Below, piece after piece: positions 1-7,159 of a stretch of 22,342 nt of DNA. Under the pieces are notes generated by a model, which was not told the origin of the DNA, did not search any database, and saw only the letters and a program-made list of their open reading frames with translations. The DNA is taken from NCBI GenBank assembly GCA_002314915.1, contig DCHU01000054.1, positions 1 to 22,342 on the forward strand, read 5' to 3'. Made by a program: the position numbers and the translations under genes. The number at the start of each line of letters is the position of its first letter. Positions within the stretch are counted from its first letter, which is position 1. Origin of the DNA: Caryophanales bacterium UBA1744 (GTDB lineage Bacteria; Bacillota_I; Bacilli_A; RFN20; CAG-826).

Positions 1-1098
1 GTCTTCGCTTCAATCGATCCGGAAGAGATAAAGAGCGAGAGAACGAAGAACGACGGTGCTAAATACCTCAAAGAGTTCTTGCTGTTTGCAAAATACGGTG
101 TCGATGCAATCACAAATTCATATGACAACGCATCTATGCATGATGAGCCGTCTATTGCGGATTTCCTTGCAGAAGATTTAAGGAAGAAAGGCTTTAAGGT
201 TGAAACCAATGTCGGTGCATCCACATTCAAAGTCGACCTTGCCGTCTATAATCCGACAAATCCTGACGACTTCGTTTTAGGCGTATTGCTGGATGGAAGA
301 TCATATGAACGCTCGGCTACATGTAGAGATAGAAACATCGTTCAGCCTTCTATGCTTAAGAGGTTGAAGTGGAACCTCTTGAGAGTGTGGTCTGTCGAAT
401 ATTTCGATCACAAAGAAGAGGTCATCGCCCGAATTGTCAACGCGATTAACGAAAACAAGAACAATGGTGGTTCAAATGGCGGTGAGAACAAAAACTTAAC
501 TGGAGAAATCATCTTTGAAAAAGAAATCAAAGAGACCGGAAAGAACGCAATCGGATATAACGCTTACGATATCGAGAACGTTGTTATCGAAGATCCTCGT
601 GACTATGAGGCGGTGGAGTTAATTGCCCCAAAGCTCAGACACGCTATTGAGATTGAGTATCCAGTATCTGAAAAGAGGTTGGAGAGCATTTTCAAGGAGA
701 TGATTGGCATAGCGAAATTCGGCGATGTCACAAAGAACCTTTTCTACAAATGTCTTAGATATGTTGAGATGCCTCATGAAATATGCTCAGGTAACAAGTT
801 CTATTGGCCAACAAGCGAACAGATGGCTCAATATCAGTTCTATCGCCCTCTTACAGAGGATGTTGACCGCAAGATAACGGATTACTCGTTTATTGAACTT
901 GGAAACCTCTATTACGACATTTTGCTCATTCAAGGGAAGATATCGATGGATGATCTTGAAAGAACCGCGTTAAACATCCTTGGTTTTAAGGTTCTGAACT
1001 CCACCATGGAGAAGTATCTTACAACTGCGTTGAAGTCGAATCTCCGTTGGAGACACAACATCGATATGGACAAAGAAGGGTTCGTGTTTCTCTTTTAA
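1..1098 (+). CDS. C-terminal part of DUF4011/DUF3320-type helicase-nuclease (5' truncated by window)
   Basis: The reading frame is open from base 1, so this is the end of a larger gene; the visible part is 365 residues. A Vsr-like nuclease module of the REase_MTES_1575 type is visible at about residues 45-155 of the fragment. It contains 'VDLAVYNP', 'LGVLLDGRSY', 'CRDRNIV' and 'LLRVWSVEYF', which match the usual order of an acidic 'DLAV' strand, a 'DG.SY' turn and an 'RVWS' strand. The tail around 'DYEAVELIAPKLRHAIEIEY' resembles DUF3320, which normally closes very large proteins that begin with a superfamily I helicase (DUF4011/AAA). The helicase itself would lie left of the window. I infer a DNA-processing enzyme; similar architectures are discussed as candidate defence or repair factors, but nothing here shows which. 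A hairpin follows the stop directly. Confidence 0.75.
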   Translation, partial: VFASIDPEEIKSERTKNDGAKYLKEFLLFAKYGVDAITNSYDNASMHDEPSIADFLAEDLRKKGFKVETNVGASTFKVDLAVYNPTNPDDFVLGVLLDGRSYERSATCRDRNIVQPSMLKRLKWNLLRVWSVEYFDHKEEVIARIVNAINENKNNGGSNGGENKNLTGEIIFEKEIKETGKNAIGYNAYDIENVVIEDPRDYEAVELIAPKLRHAIEIEYPVSEKRLESIFKEMIGIAKFGDVTKNLFYKCLRYVEMPHEICSGNKFYWPTSEQMAQYQFYRPLTEDVDRKITDYSFIELGNLYYDILLIQGKISMDDLERTALNILGFKVLNSTMEKYLTTALKSNLRWRHNIDMDKEGFVFLF

Positions 1099-1102
1099 AG
1101 AT

Positions 1103-1145
1103 AGCGCGCATTCACAAAAATAAAATAGTGGGTGCGCGTTTAATA
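1103..1145 (+). terminator. Probable intrinsic terminator after the helicase-nuclease gene
   Basis: Arms 1103-1115 and 1128-1140 pair over 13 bp, allowing G-U pairs, with a GC-rich base (CGCGC/GCGCG). The loop is 12 nt of A and T and is followed by TTTAATATCTTT. The loop is long and the T tract is interrupted, so termination may be partial. Confidence 0.5.
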
Positions 1146-1170
1146 TCTTTGGTGTATATTATTACGGCAC

Positions 1171-1261
1171 GGAGACATACCCAAGAGGCCGAAGGGGACG
1201 GTTTGCTAAACCGTTAGTGGGGGTTACTCCAGCAAGGGTTCAAATCCCTTTGTCTCCGCCA
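1171..1261 (+). tRNA. tRNA-Ser (anticodon GCU)
   Basis: The acceptor arms GGAGACA (1171-1177) and TGTCTCC (1251-1257) pair perfectly. They are followed by discriminator G and an encoded CCA at 1259-1261. The anticodon stem ACGGT/ACCGT encloses loop TTGCTAA, which gives anticodon GCU for AGC/AGU serine codons. A long variable arm and a GGTTCAAATC T-loop complete a class II tRNA of normal length (91 nt with CCA). A TATATT/TATTAT box at 1155-1162 could be the -10 element, but no good -35 is seen. Confidence 0.96.
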
Positions 1262-1272
1262 ACCTGAAAATT

Positions 1273-1305
1273 AGCCATGGCGAAAGCTGTGGCTTTTTTC
1301 TTTTT
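1273..1305 (+). terminator. Intrinsic terminator of tRNA-Ser
   Basis: Arms AGCCATGGC (1273-1281) and GCTGTGGCT (1286-1294) form a 9-bp stem with two G-U pairs and a GAAA tetraloop, followed by a run of T broken by one C up to 1305. The end of the T tract also supplies part of the likely -35 of tex. Confidence 0.85.
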
Positions 1306-1331
1306 AGATAAATCTAAACTTGTTATATAAT
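1303..1331 (+). promoter_or_regulatory. tex promoter, predicted leaderless
   Basis: TTTAGA (1303-1308) is followed after 17 nt by a perfect TATAAT (1326-1331). Only six bases (CTTCAC) separate the box from the ATG at 1338, so transcription should begin at or next to the start codon. There is no Shine-Dalgarno sequence. Confidence 0.7.
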
Positions 1332-1337
1332 CTTCAC

Positions 1338-3479
1338 ATGGACATTATTGCAAGACTATCAGAAGAACTTGGAATCAAGACAAGTTCAATCACAGCGGCT
1401 ATCGCGCTTATGGATGAGGGATCAACCGTTCCTTTCATCGCTCGTTATAGAAAAGAGGTAACTGGCTATTTGACAGATACTGAACTTAGAAACATCGAGG
1501 AAAGACTCGCTTATCTAAGAAAACTACAGGAAAGAATGGACACAGTCCTTGCCTCTATAGAGGAACAAGGAAAGCTTACCGATGAGTTGAGAAAAGATAT
1601 CGACAACGCTAAGACATTAACTGAATTAGAAGATATTTATAGACCATTCAAGCCAAAGAAAAAGACTAGAGCCTCTATCGCAAAAGAACGCGGTTTAGAA
1701 CCTCTTGCCAAATACATCCGCAAAGGAAGGAAGTATCCTGATTTTGAAGTGTATTTGTCATCATTTGTGAATGAGGAAAAAGGCGTTTCTACCAAAGAAA
1801 TGGCTATGCAAGGAGCATCTGACATACTTGCCGAGGAAATGTCTGATTCGGCCGCTTATCGCAAATATATAAAAGATTCTATAAACAATTACGGTTTTAT
1901 CGTTTCGAAGGAAATATCCAAAGACGAAAAGGATACATATCACAACTACGCTGATTACAAAGAGAAGGTTAAGACGATACCTCCTCACAGAATTCTCGCG
2001 ATCAATAGAGGCGAGAACGAGAAATGTTTAAAGGTAAGTTTGGATTACAACGTGGAGCCGATGAAGAAACGCATCGCTTACGATTACACATACCGCAATG
2101 ACTTTGCTGAATTCTTGGACGGCGTCATCGATGATTCCCTTAATCGTCTGATTCTTCCTTCAGTTGAAAATGAAGTGAGAAACGAGTTGTTTGAAAAAGC
2201 GGAAGATTCATCAATCATCACTTTTAAAAAGAATCTCAAATCATTGTTATTGGTTCCTCCTCTTAAAGGAAAAACAATTCTTGGTTTTGACCCTGGTTTT
2301 AGAACTGGATGCAAGTATGCCTTAGTTAATAAGAACGGCATTCCAGAAGAAGTTGGTGTTTTCAATATCACTGCCGCTTCAAACGCTGAGAAAGATAGAG
2401 CGAGAAGAGAAATTTACTTGCTGCTCAAGAAGCACTCGATTGATTACATTGCTTTGGGAAATGGAACTGCTAGCAGAGAATCTGAAGCAGAGTTATCCAA
2501 AATCATTAGAGACAACAACCTTAGTCCAAAAATCTTTATCGTAAACGAGTCCGGAGCGTCTGTTTATAGCGCATCAAAACTCGGTGAAGAAGAATTCCCT
2601 GACCTATCAGTCGAGAAGCGTTCAGCTATCTCACTAGCAAGAAGACTTCAGGATCCGTTAAATGAGTTGGTCAAGATAGAGCCAAAAGCGATAGGCGTTG
2701 GACAATATCAGCACGACATGGATCAGAAGAAAATCGAAGAAGGGCTTAACGGAGTCGTAGAAGATGCCGTCAACTCTGTAGGTGTTAATCTCAATAACGC
2801 AACACCTTCAATTTTGAGGTACGTTTCGGGCATTAATAAGACTTTAGCTGCTAATATTTACGAATATCTAAAGGCCAATGGAGAGTTTGCCACGCGAACC
2901 GATTTAAAAAAGGTTGCTAAACTCGGACCAAAAGCATACGAACAGTGTGCTGGATTCTTAAGAATATATGGCGGTAAAGAACCTTTAGATGAAACTTCAA
3001 TTCATCCTGAGTCCTATAAAGAAGCCAAGCTGATTCTGAAGGAAACAAAAATTGATATTTTAAATGATTCGCTTGAAACAAAAGAGGCGAAACTATCCAA
3101 TTTCAACAAAGTTGATTTCAAGGCTAAGACCGGAATCGGCGAAGCTACACTTGATGATATTATCGAAGAGATCAAGAGGCCTGGACGCGATATTAGAGAA
3201 GATGTGGAAGTTGTGGAGCTCAACAACGATGTGAAGGATATTAAAGATCTCAAGGTTGGAATGGTGCTAAACGGCACAGTTCGTAACATCATGGATTTCG
3301 GCATGTTTGTTGACATCAACGTTCATCAGGATGGTCTTGTCCATATCTCCGAAGTATCCAAAACCTTTGTAAGAAACATAGGCGAACTGTTCTCAATTAA
3401 CGATGTTGTTAAGGTTAAGGTCATTTCAGTTGATGTTGCCAAAAAGAGAATCGGCCTATCCATCAAACAAGTTGATTAA
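1338..3479 (+). CDS. tex: Tex family transcription accessory / S1 RNA-binding protein
   Basis: This 713-residue protein is of full family length and has the Tex domain order. The helical Tex N-terminal region starts at 'ARLSEELGIKTSSITAAIAL'. A YqgF/RNase H-like fold lies near residues 311-440 ('ILGFDPGFRTG'). Helix-hairpin-helix repeats lie at about 490-560 ('NATPSILRYVSGIN'), and a C-terminal S1 domain at about 639-710 ('VGMVLNGTVRNIMDFGMFVD'). Tex proteins bind nucleic acid and are linked to transcription elongation and stress tolerance. I chose the ATG at 1338 over an upstream TTG (1320), because the bases between them hold the -10 box and Tex proteins normally begin just before this sequence. 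The gene stands alone after tRNA-Ser. Confidence 0.96.
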   Translation: MDIIARLSEELGIKTSSITAAIALMDEGSTVPFIARYRKEVTGYLTDTELRNIEERLAYLRKLQERMDTVLASIEEQGKLTDELRKDIDNAKTLTELEDIYRPFKPKKKTRASIAKERGLEPLAKYIRKGRKYPDFEVYLSSFVNEEKGVSTKEMAMQGASDILAEEMSDSAAYRKYIKDSINNYGFIVSKEISKDEKDTYHNYADYKEKVKTIPPHRILAINRGENEKCLKVSLDYNVEPMKKRIAYDYTYRNDFAEFLDGVIDDSLNRLILPSVENEVRNELFEKAEDSSIITFKKNLKSLLLVPPLKGKTILGFDPGFRTGCKYALVNKNGIPEEVGVFNITAASNAEKDRARREIYLLLKKHSIDYIALGNGTASRESEAELSKIIRDNNLSPKIFIVNESGASVYSASKLGEEEFPDLSVEKRSAISLARRLQDPLNELVKIEPKAIGVGQYQHDMDQKKIEEGLNGVVEDAVNSVGVNLNNATPSILRYVSGINKTLAANIYEYLKANGEFATRTDLKKVAKLGPKAYEQCAGFLRIYGGKEPLDETSIHPESYKEAKLILKETKIDILNDSLETKEAKLSNFNKVDFKAKTGIGEATLDDIIEEIKRPGRDIREDVEVVELNNDVKDIKDLKVGMVLNGTVRNIMDFGMFVDINVHQDGLVHISEVSKTFVRNIGELFSINDVVKVKVISVDVAKKRIGLSIKQVD

Positions 3480-3482
3480 TGT

Positions 3483-3510
3483 TTGTTATAAAACAAATGA
3501 GTGTTAGAAT
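3483..3510 (+). promoter_or_regulatory. Candidate promoter of the SDR epimerase gene
   Basis: TTGTTA (3483-3488) and TAGAAT (3505-3510) are 16 nt apart. The predicted start near 3517 leaves a short leader with AAGGTG (3523-3528) before the ATG at 3534. A small AT-only hairpin (TTTGTT/AACAAA, 3482-3497) overlaps the -35 and could be an operator half-site pair. Confidence 0.45.
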
Positions 3511-3533
3511 TCGCAATGCAAGAAGGTGAACCT

Positions 3534-4538
3534 ATGACAAAAGTATTGATAACGGGAGCATATGGCTTTTTAGGAAAGGCGGTCGTTAAAGAATTCGTGG
3601 ACAACGGGTACCACGTTATCGCTTTCGGACGCAACGAAGAGAAACTCAATGAACTCAAAAGCGAGAACGTTGATACATTCCTCGGAGATTTCACAGTCCC
3701 AGAAGATATTAATAAAGCATGTGAAGGGGTGGATTATGTAATTCACTGTGGAGCATACCTTAAAGCGTGGGGACGCAAAGAAGATTTCATAAAGGGAAAC
3801 GTTGAAGGAACAAGAAACGTTTTAAACGCATGCAAGTTGAACAATGTTAAGCGTTTGGTGTATTGCTCATCGCCAAGCTGCAATCCTAAGAAGGATAGCC
3901 TTGCGTTCAAAGAAGAGGATTACAACGTTAAGAACACAATCAACTTCTATGTTGAATCAAAAATCCAAGCCGAGGCTGTCCTCAAGAATCAGACCGAGAT
4001 GCCTTACTCGATAATTAGACCTAGAGGTCTTTGCGGAATAGGCGACAAGATGATGGTTCCTACCCTGATCAATATCAATAAGTCAATAGGTATCCCTCTA
4101 TTCCATAAAGGCACCGTAATCGTTGATTTATGCGCTATCGAGAATGTTGCTTTAGCATTACGTTTATGTATGGAAAAAGACGAGGCTCTATATCAGATTT
4201 ACAACATCACAAACGGGGAGCCAAGAAACATAAAAGACCTTTGTGAGGAAATGATGCCAAAACTCGACATCACCCCTAAATATTGCAAATTGCCATTTGG
4301 TCCTATATATGCATTTGCGTGTGTTGCAGAAGGGTTTTTCAAAACATTCCACATCTATAACAAGGCGCCTATAATCACACGTCATGATTTATGCACAATT
4401 GGACGTACTCAGGTATTTGATATTTCAAAGGCTAGACGCGAACTTGGATACGAGCCAAAGGTAACCTTGGCCGAGATGTTCGATGCGTATGCTGCCGATT
4501 ATAAACAGAATCAACAGAAATCGGATAATAGTAAATAA
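3534..4538 (+). CDS. NAD(P)-dependent epimerase / 3beta-HSD-like extended SDR
   Basis: This is a 334-residue Rossmann-fold enzyme. The nucleotide-binding loop GAYGFLG is at residues 8-14. A candidate catalytic serine lies in 'VYCSSPS' (112-113), and the YxxxK pair is Tyr139-Lys143 ('FYVESK'). The 'IIRPRGLCGIGD' segment is typical of the 3-beta-hydroxysteroid dehydrogenase/isomerase-like and NAD-dependent epimerase group. The substrate cannot be read from the sequence; sugar nucleotides, steroids or other cyclic alcohols are all possible. Starts at 3501 and 3516 are possible, but 3534 has a Shine-Dalgarno sequence (AAGGTG) and begins with the usual MTKVLITGAYG strand. It has its own promoter and no obvious operon partner. 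Confidence 0.85.
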   Translation: MTKVLITGAYGFLGKAVVKEFVDNGYHVIAFGRNEEKLNELKSENVDTFLGDFTVPEDINKACEGVDYVIHCGAYLKAWGRKEDFIKGNVEGTRNVLNACKLNNVKRLVYCSSPSCNPKKDSLAFKEEDYNVKNTINFYVESKIQAEAVLKNQTEMPYSIIRPRGLCGIGDKMMVPTLININKSIGIPLFHKGTVIVDLCAIENVALALRLCMEKDEALYQIYNITNGEPRNIKDLCEEMMPKLDITPKYCKLPFGPIYAFACVAEGFFKTFHIYNKAPIITRHDLCTIGRTQVFDISKARRELGYEPKVTLAEMFDAYAADYKQNQQKSDNSK

Positions 4539-4586
4539 ATAGTACTTATTACAAGTAAACACTATATCGAAGAAAGGACTATCGCT

Positions 4587-5990
4587 ATGAAAAAATCGTT
4601 TTTATTAATGATGGCTATTGGCGGAATACTAGCGTCATGTGGTGCCCCAATAGTCGTAGATTCATCTTCTAGCGCAACTAGCAGAAGACCTTTTTCTTAT
4701 AACACTTCTGAATCCTCTTCAGAGGCAGAATCAGTTAGTGCTTCATCTGAATCTGAAGAGACGGTTAAAACGGTCGAAACAAGTATTTCGGTAGTTGAGA
4801 AATCATCATCAGAGCAAGCATCTTCCACCTCCGAGTCCTCATCCACACCTTCTGATGATGTGGTTGATCTTGGTCTCAAGACTATTTCTGAAGTCCGTGA
4901 ATTATGCAAAAACGTAACTGACTTAAACTCAGCAGGCATCGGTGTGAACATGAAGGCAAAAGTTACCATTCATGGACTCGCACTCTCGAAGTTTTCTTTA
5001 GTTAAAACAACATCAAAATTTGGCTTGGATGTCTCAATGCCGTATAAGACGTTCTTTGGAGACGAGACGGGATTCATCGCCTGTGCCTCACCTTCTACTA
5101 GTGACGGCAATTCTTTATGGGGCAAGGTTGCTGATTATGCCGGCAAAGATGGTTCCACGTACGAGGTAACCGGATATCTTTCGATGTACCTCGGCCAGCC
5201 AGAGTTATATGTCCCATCCAAAACTTATACCTATGACAACACACTAAATGTTAAATGCGATATCCCGTCGTTATCAAACGGGGACATTTCCTTTGACTCA
5301 TTCTATGAAAAGGCAAAAGCGGTTAACTACAACTGTGCTGGTCATGGATATGGTGATATTTATACCGTTAAAAACGTTTTGTGTTATGAGAAGAGAAATG
5401 ACGTATACACATTTACAGACGGCCACAAGTTCATGAAAGTGGTGAAGGGCAACTGCACATTCATCGAAGGCAAGACTTACGACATTACTGGATATGTGAC
5501 AACGCAAAGTTGGAGCCCAGCTATAACTGCATTGAAGTCGTCTTTAAGTGAAGAAGCGGTAGCCGAACCTACTAAGTCTGACGCAACCGAAACAACAATC
5601 ACCGCTTTCAAAAAGATACAATCGAGTCAGGATGATACTTCATCAAAAATGGATGCTTATATAGATGGATTCAAAAACCTTTACAAGGCATCCGTATATG
5701 CGAGTTATTACACGGTTAATGGCAAATACTATGTGACCATTAGCGATAACTATTATTCATCAAAGACAGAACTGAGCAGCAGAACAACCGCACAAAACAC
5801 ATGGGGGATGGTAGATATTGCCAACAACAACTATTGGAATGTTTCTTGGGATCAGTTATGCAATTATTGCCCGGTTGCAGATTACGTAAACGTGGAGACG
5901 AAATTCGATCTTTATTTCATGCCTTATCAACAAGAGTATCTTAGCAAAAAACCGGTTTGGAAAGTTTTTGTCTTTGACAATCTTCTCTAG
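4587..5990 (+). CDS. Surface lipoprotein with Ser-rich linker and OB-fold-like modules
   Basis: A 467-residue secreted lipoprotein. A Lys-Lys start and a hydrophobic stretch end in the lipobox LASC, with Cys18 as the lipidated residue. Residues 25-92 are a Ser/Thr/Glu-rich linker that would extend across the cell wall. Two related modules follow, at about 97-217 and 236-320. Each ends in a 'YEVTGY'/'YDITGY' strand plus a 'gqpel'-like strand, as in YhcR-type OB folds. The C-terminal region (about 335-467) is Tyr/Asn-rich and may hold a third, more diverged module. The ligand is unknown; OB folds of this kind bind nucleic acids or sugars. AAAGGA at 4573-4578 supports the start. The next gene's ribosome binding site overlaps the TAG stop. 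Confidence 0.8.
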   Translation: MKKSFLLMMAIGGILASCGAPIVVDSSSSATSRRPFSYNTSESSSEAESVSASSESEETVKTVETSISVVEKSSSEQASSTSESSSTPSDDVVDLGLKTISEVRELCKNVTDLNSAGIGVNMKAKVTIHGLALSKFSLVKTTSKFGLDVSMPYKTFFGDETGFIACASPSTSDGNSLWGKVADYAGKDGSTYEVTGYLSMYLGQPELYVPSKTYTYDNTLNVKCDIPSLSNGDISFDSFYEKAKAVNYNCAGHGYGDIYTVKNVLCYEKRNDVYTFTDGHKFMKVVKGNCTFIEGKTYDITGYVTTQSWSPAITALKSSLSEEAVAEPTKSDATETTITAFKKIQSSQDDTSSKMDAYIDGFKNLYKASVYASYYTVNGKYYVTISDNYYSSKTELSSRTTAQNTWGMVDIANNNYWNVSWDQLCNYCPVADYVNVETKFDLYFMPYQQEYLSKKPVWKVFVFDNLL

Positions 5991-6002
5991 GAGTAAACAA
6001 CA

Positions 6003-6182
6003 ATGATTAAAGATCCAAATATGCTTTTAAGTCTCATAAATACAAAATTGAGAGACAATTATTCTTCACTCGAAAGCCTTTGTGATGATCTCGATTACAA
6101 CGAGGATGACGTTAAATCCATTTTGAGTAAGATTGGTTATCACTACGACGAGAAATTAAACCAGTTCAAAACAAATGACTAA
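6003..6182 (+). CDS. DUF4250 family small protein
   Basis: A 59-residue protein, MIKDPNMLLSLINTKLRD..., ending in NQFKTND. The opening 'DPNMLLS..NTKLRD.Y.SL..LCDDL' and the closing 'GYHYD...NQF' are the signature of DUF4250, a short cytoplasmic helical family of unknown function found in Bacillota. The Shine-Dalgarno sequence AGGAG (5989-5993) overlaps the stop of the lipoprotein gene. The last eight bases (ATGACTAA) are also the start of the CobW-like gene, so the two are very likely translated together. The acidic, helical fold could act as a DNA- or protein-binding adaptor, but this is only a guess. Confidence 0.85.
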   Translation: MIKDPNMLLSLINTKLRDNYSSLESLCDDLDYNEDDVKSILSKIGYHYDEKLNQFKTND

Positions 6183-7101
6183 GATTGATTTAATCACAGG
6201 ATTCTTGGGTTCTGGAAAGACCACTTTCCTCAAGAAGTACTTGAAATTTTTGGTAGAACAAGGACAAAGAGTCTGTGTTTTAGAATTTGATTACGGCGCG
6301 GTAAATGTCGATATGATGCTTCTTCAAGAGTTCAATGACTCGGTTGATTTGGAAATGGTTGCTGGAGGCTGTGATTATGATTGCCACCTCAGACGTTTCA
6401 AAACAAAGCTCATTGCCATGGGCATGAAGAAGTACGACCGAGTAATAATCGAGCCATCTGGTCTTTTTGATACTGATGAATTCTTCGATACCCTTTATGA
6501 GGAACCACTGGACAACTGGTATGAAATCGGTTCAGTCATCTCTATAGTGGACGCCGGAATCCAACAGAACTTGTCTAAAGAATCGAGATATGTTCTTTCG
6601 TGTCAGCTTGCCTCCTCTGGGCTAATTGTATTAAGCAAAACGCAGAATCATTCCGAACAAGAAATCCTGAAGACCCTCACGTTCTTGAATTTCGTTATGG
6701 GTGAGTTTGGAATGACCTTAAACCAGAATAGAGTCATCTCAAAAGATTACGAGTCATTTGATGGAAACGATTTCATGAGCTTTATGAATGCAGGTTATTC
6801 AAACCAGTCGCACATCAAGATTGACGTCATGAATAGTAATTCCTACTCATCGGTTTATTTCCTCAATAAATCGCTTACTGTGAACCAATTAGAACAAATA
6901 GCAAAAGAACTATTCAACAAAGTTGACTATGGAAAAGTCCTGAGAATTAAGGGCTTCATAAAAGAGAATGAGCAGTGGTTTGAATTTAATATGACTGCTA
7001 ATGAAACAAACAAAAATCAACTTCAAAATGGGCAAGATGTCGTCATTGTCATTGGAGAGAATCTCAATGAAACGTTAATCAAGTCGTTATTTGGAGAGTA
7101 G
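6175..7101 (+). CDS. CobW/HypB/UreG-family P-loop GTPase, atypical motifs
   Basis: A 308-residue CobW-like (G3E) protein. Walker A is at residues 9-16 (GFLGSGKT), a switch/Walker B region with 'IIEPSG' is at 91-96, and a 'SIVDAG' strand is at 123-128. A C-terminal ferredoxin-like part ('GKVLRIKGFIKENEQWFEFN') is typical of the family. Members load metals such as zinc or cobalt into client proteins. Two sites are unusual. The metal-binding CxCC motif is reduced to C66-D-Y-D-C70, and the guanine-recognition NKxD motif is replaced by S154-K-T-Q. Metal choice and nucleotide specificity may therefore differ from canonical CobW. The start codon overlaps the end of DUF4250 and there is no separate ribosome binding site, so coupling is expected. 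Confidence 0.88.
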   Translation: MTKIDLITGFLGSGKTTFLKKYLKFLVEQGQRVCVLEFDYGAVNVDMMLLQEFNDSVDLEMVAGGCDYDCHLRRFKTKLIAMGMKKYDRVIIEPSGLFDTDEFFDTLYEEPLDNWYEIGSVISIVDAGIQQNLSKESRYVLSCQLASSGLIVLSKTQNHSEQEILKTLTFLNFVMGEFGMTLNQNRVISKDYESFDGNDFMSFMNAGYSNQSHIKIDVMNSNSYSSVYFLNKSLTVNQLEQIAKELFNKVDYGKVLRIKGFIKENEQWFEFNMTANETNKNQLQNGQDVVIVIGENLNETLIKSLFGE

Positions 7102-7149
7102 AAAAGTTACCCAATTACAAATATAATTTGCAACGGAATTACGAAGGAG
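7099..7149 (+). promoter_or_regulatory. gpmI promoter and ribosome binding site
   Basis: TAGAAA (7099-7104), a 17-nt spacer and a perfect TATAAT (7122-7127) predict a start near 7134. AAGGAG (7144-7149) lies 10 nt before the ATG. The -35 overlaps the end of the CobW-like gene, so gpmI can be transcribed on its own as well as by readthrough. Confidence 0.65.
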
Positions 7150-7159
7150 TAATCAAATT

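Noticed and set aside
1171..1305. tRNA-Ser as an island attachment site
   Set aside because: There is no integrase, no repeated tRNA 3' end downstream, and tex with its own promoter follows directly.
3482..3497. TTTGTT/AACAAA hairpin as the tex terminator
   Set aside because: The stem is only six bp and AT-rich, and no T run follows; it more likely overlaps the next promoter.
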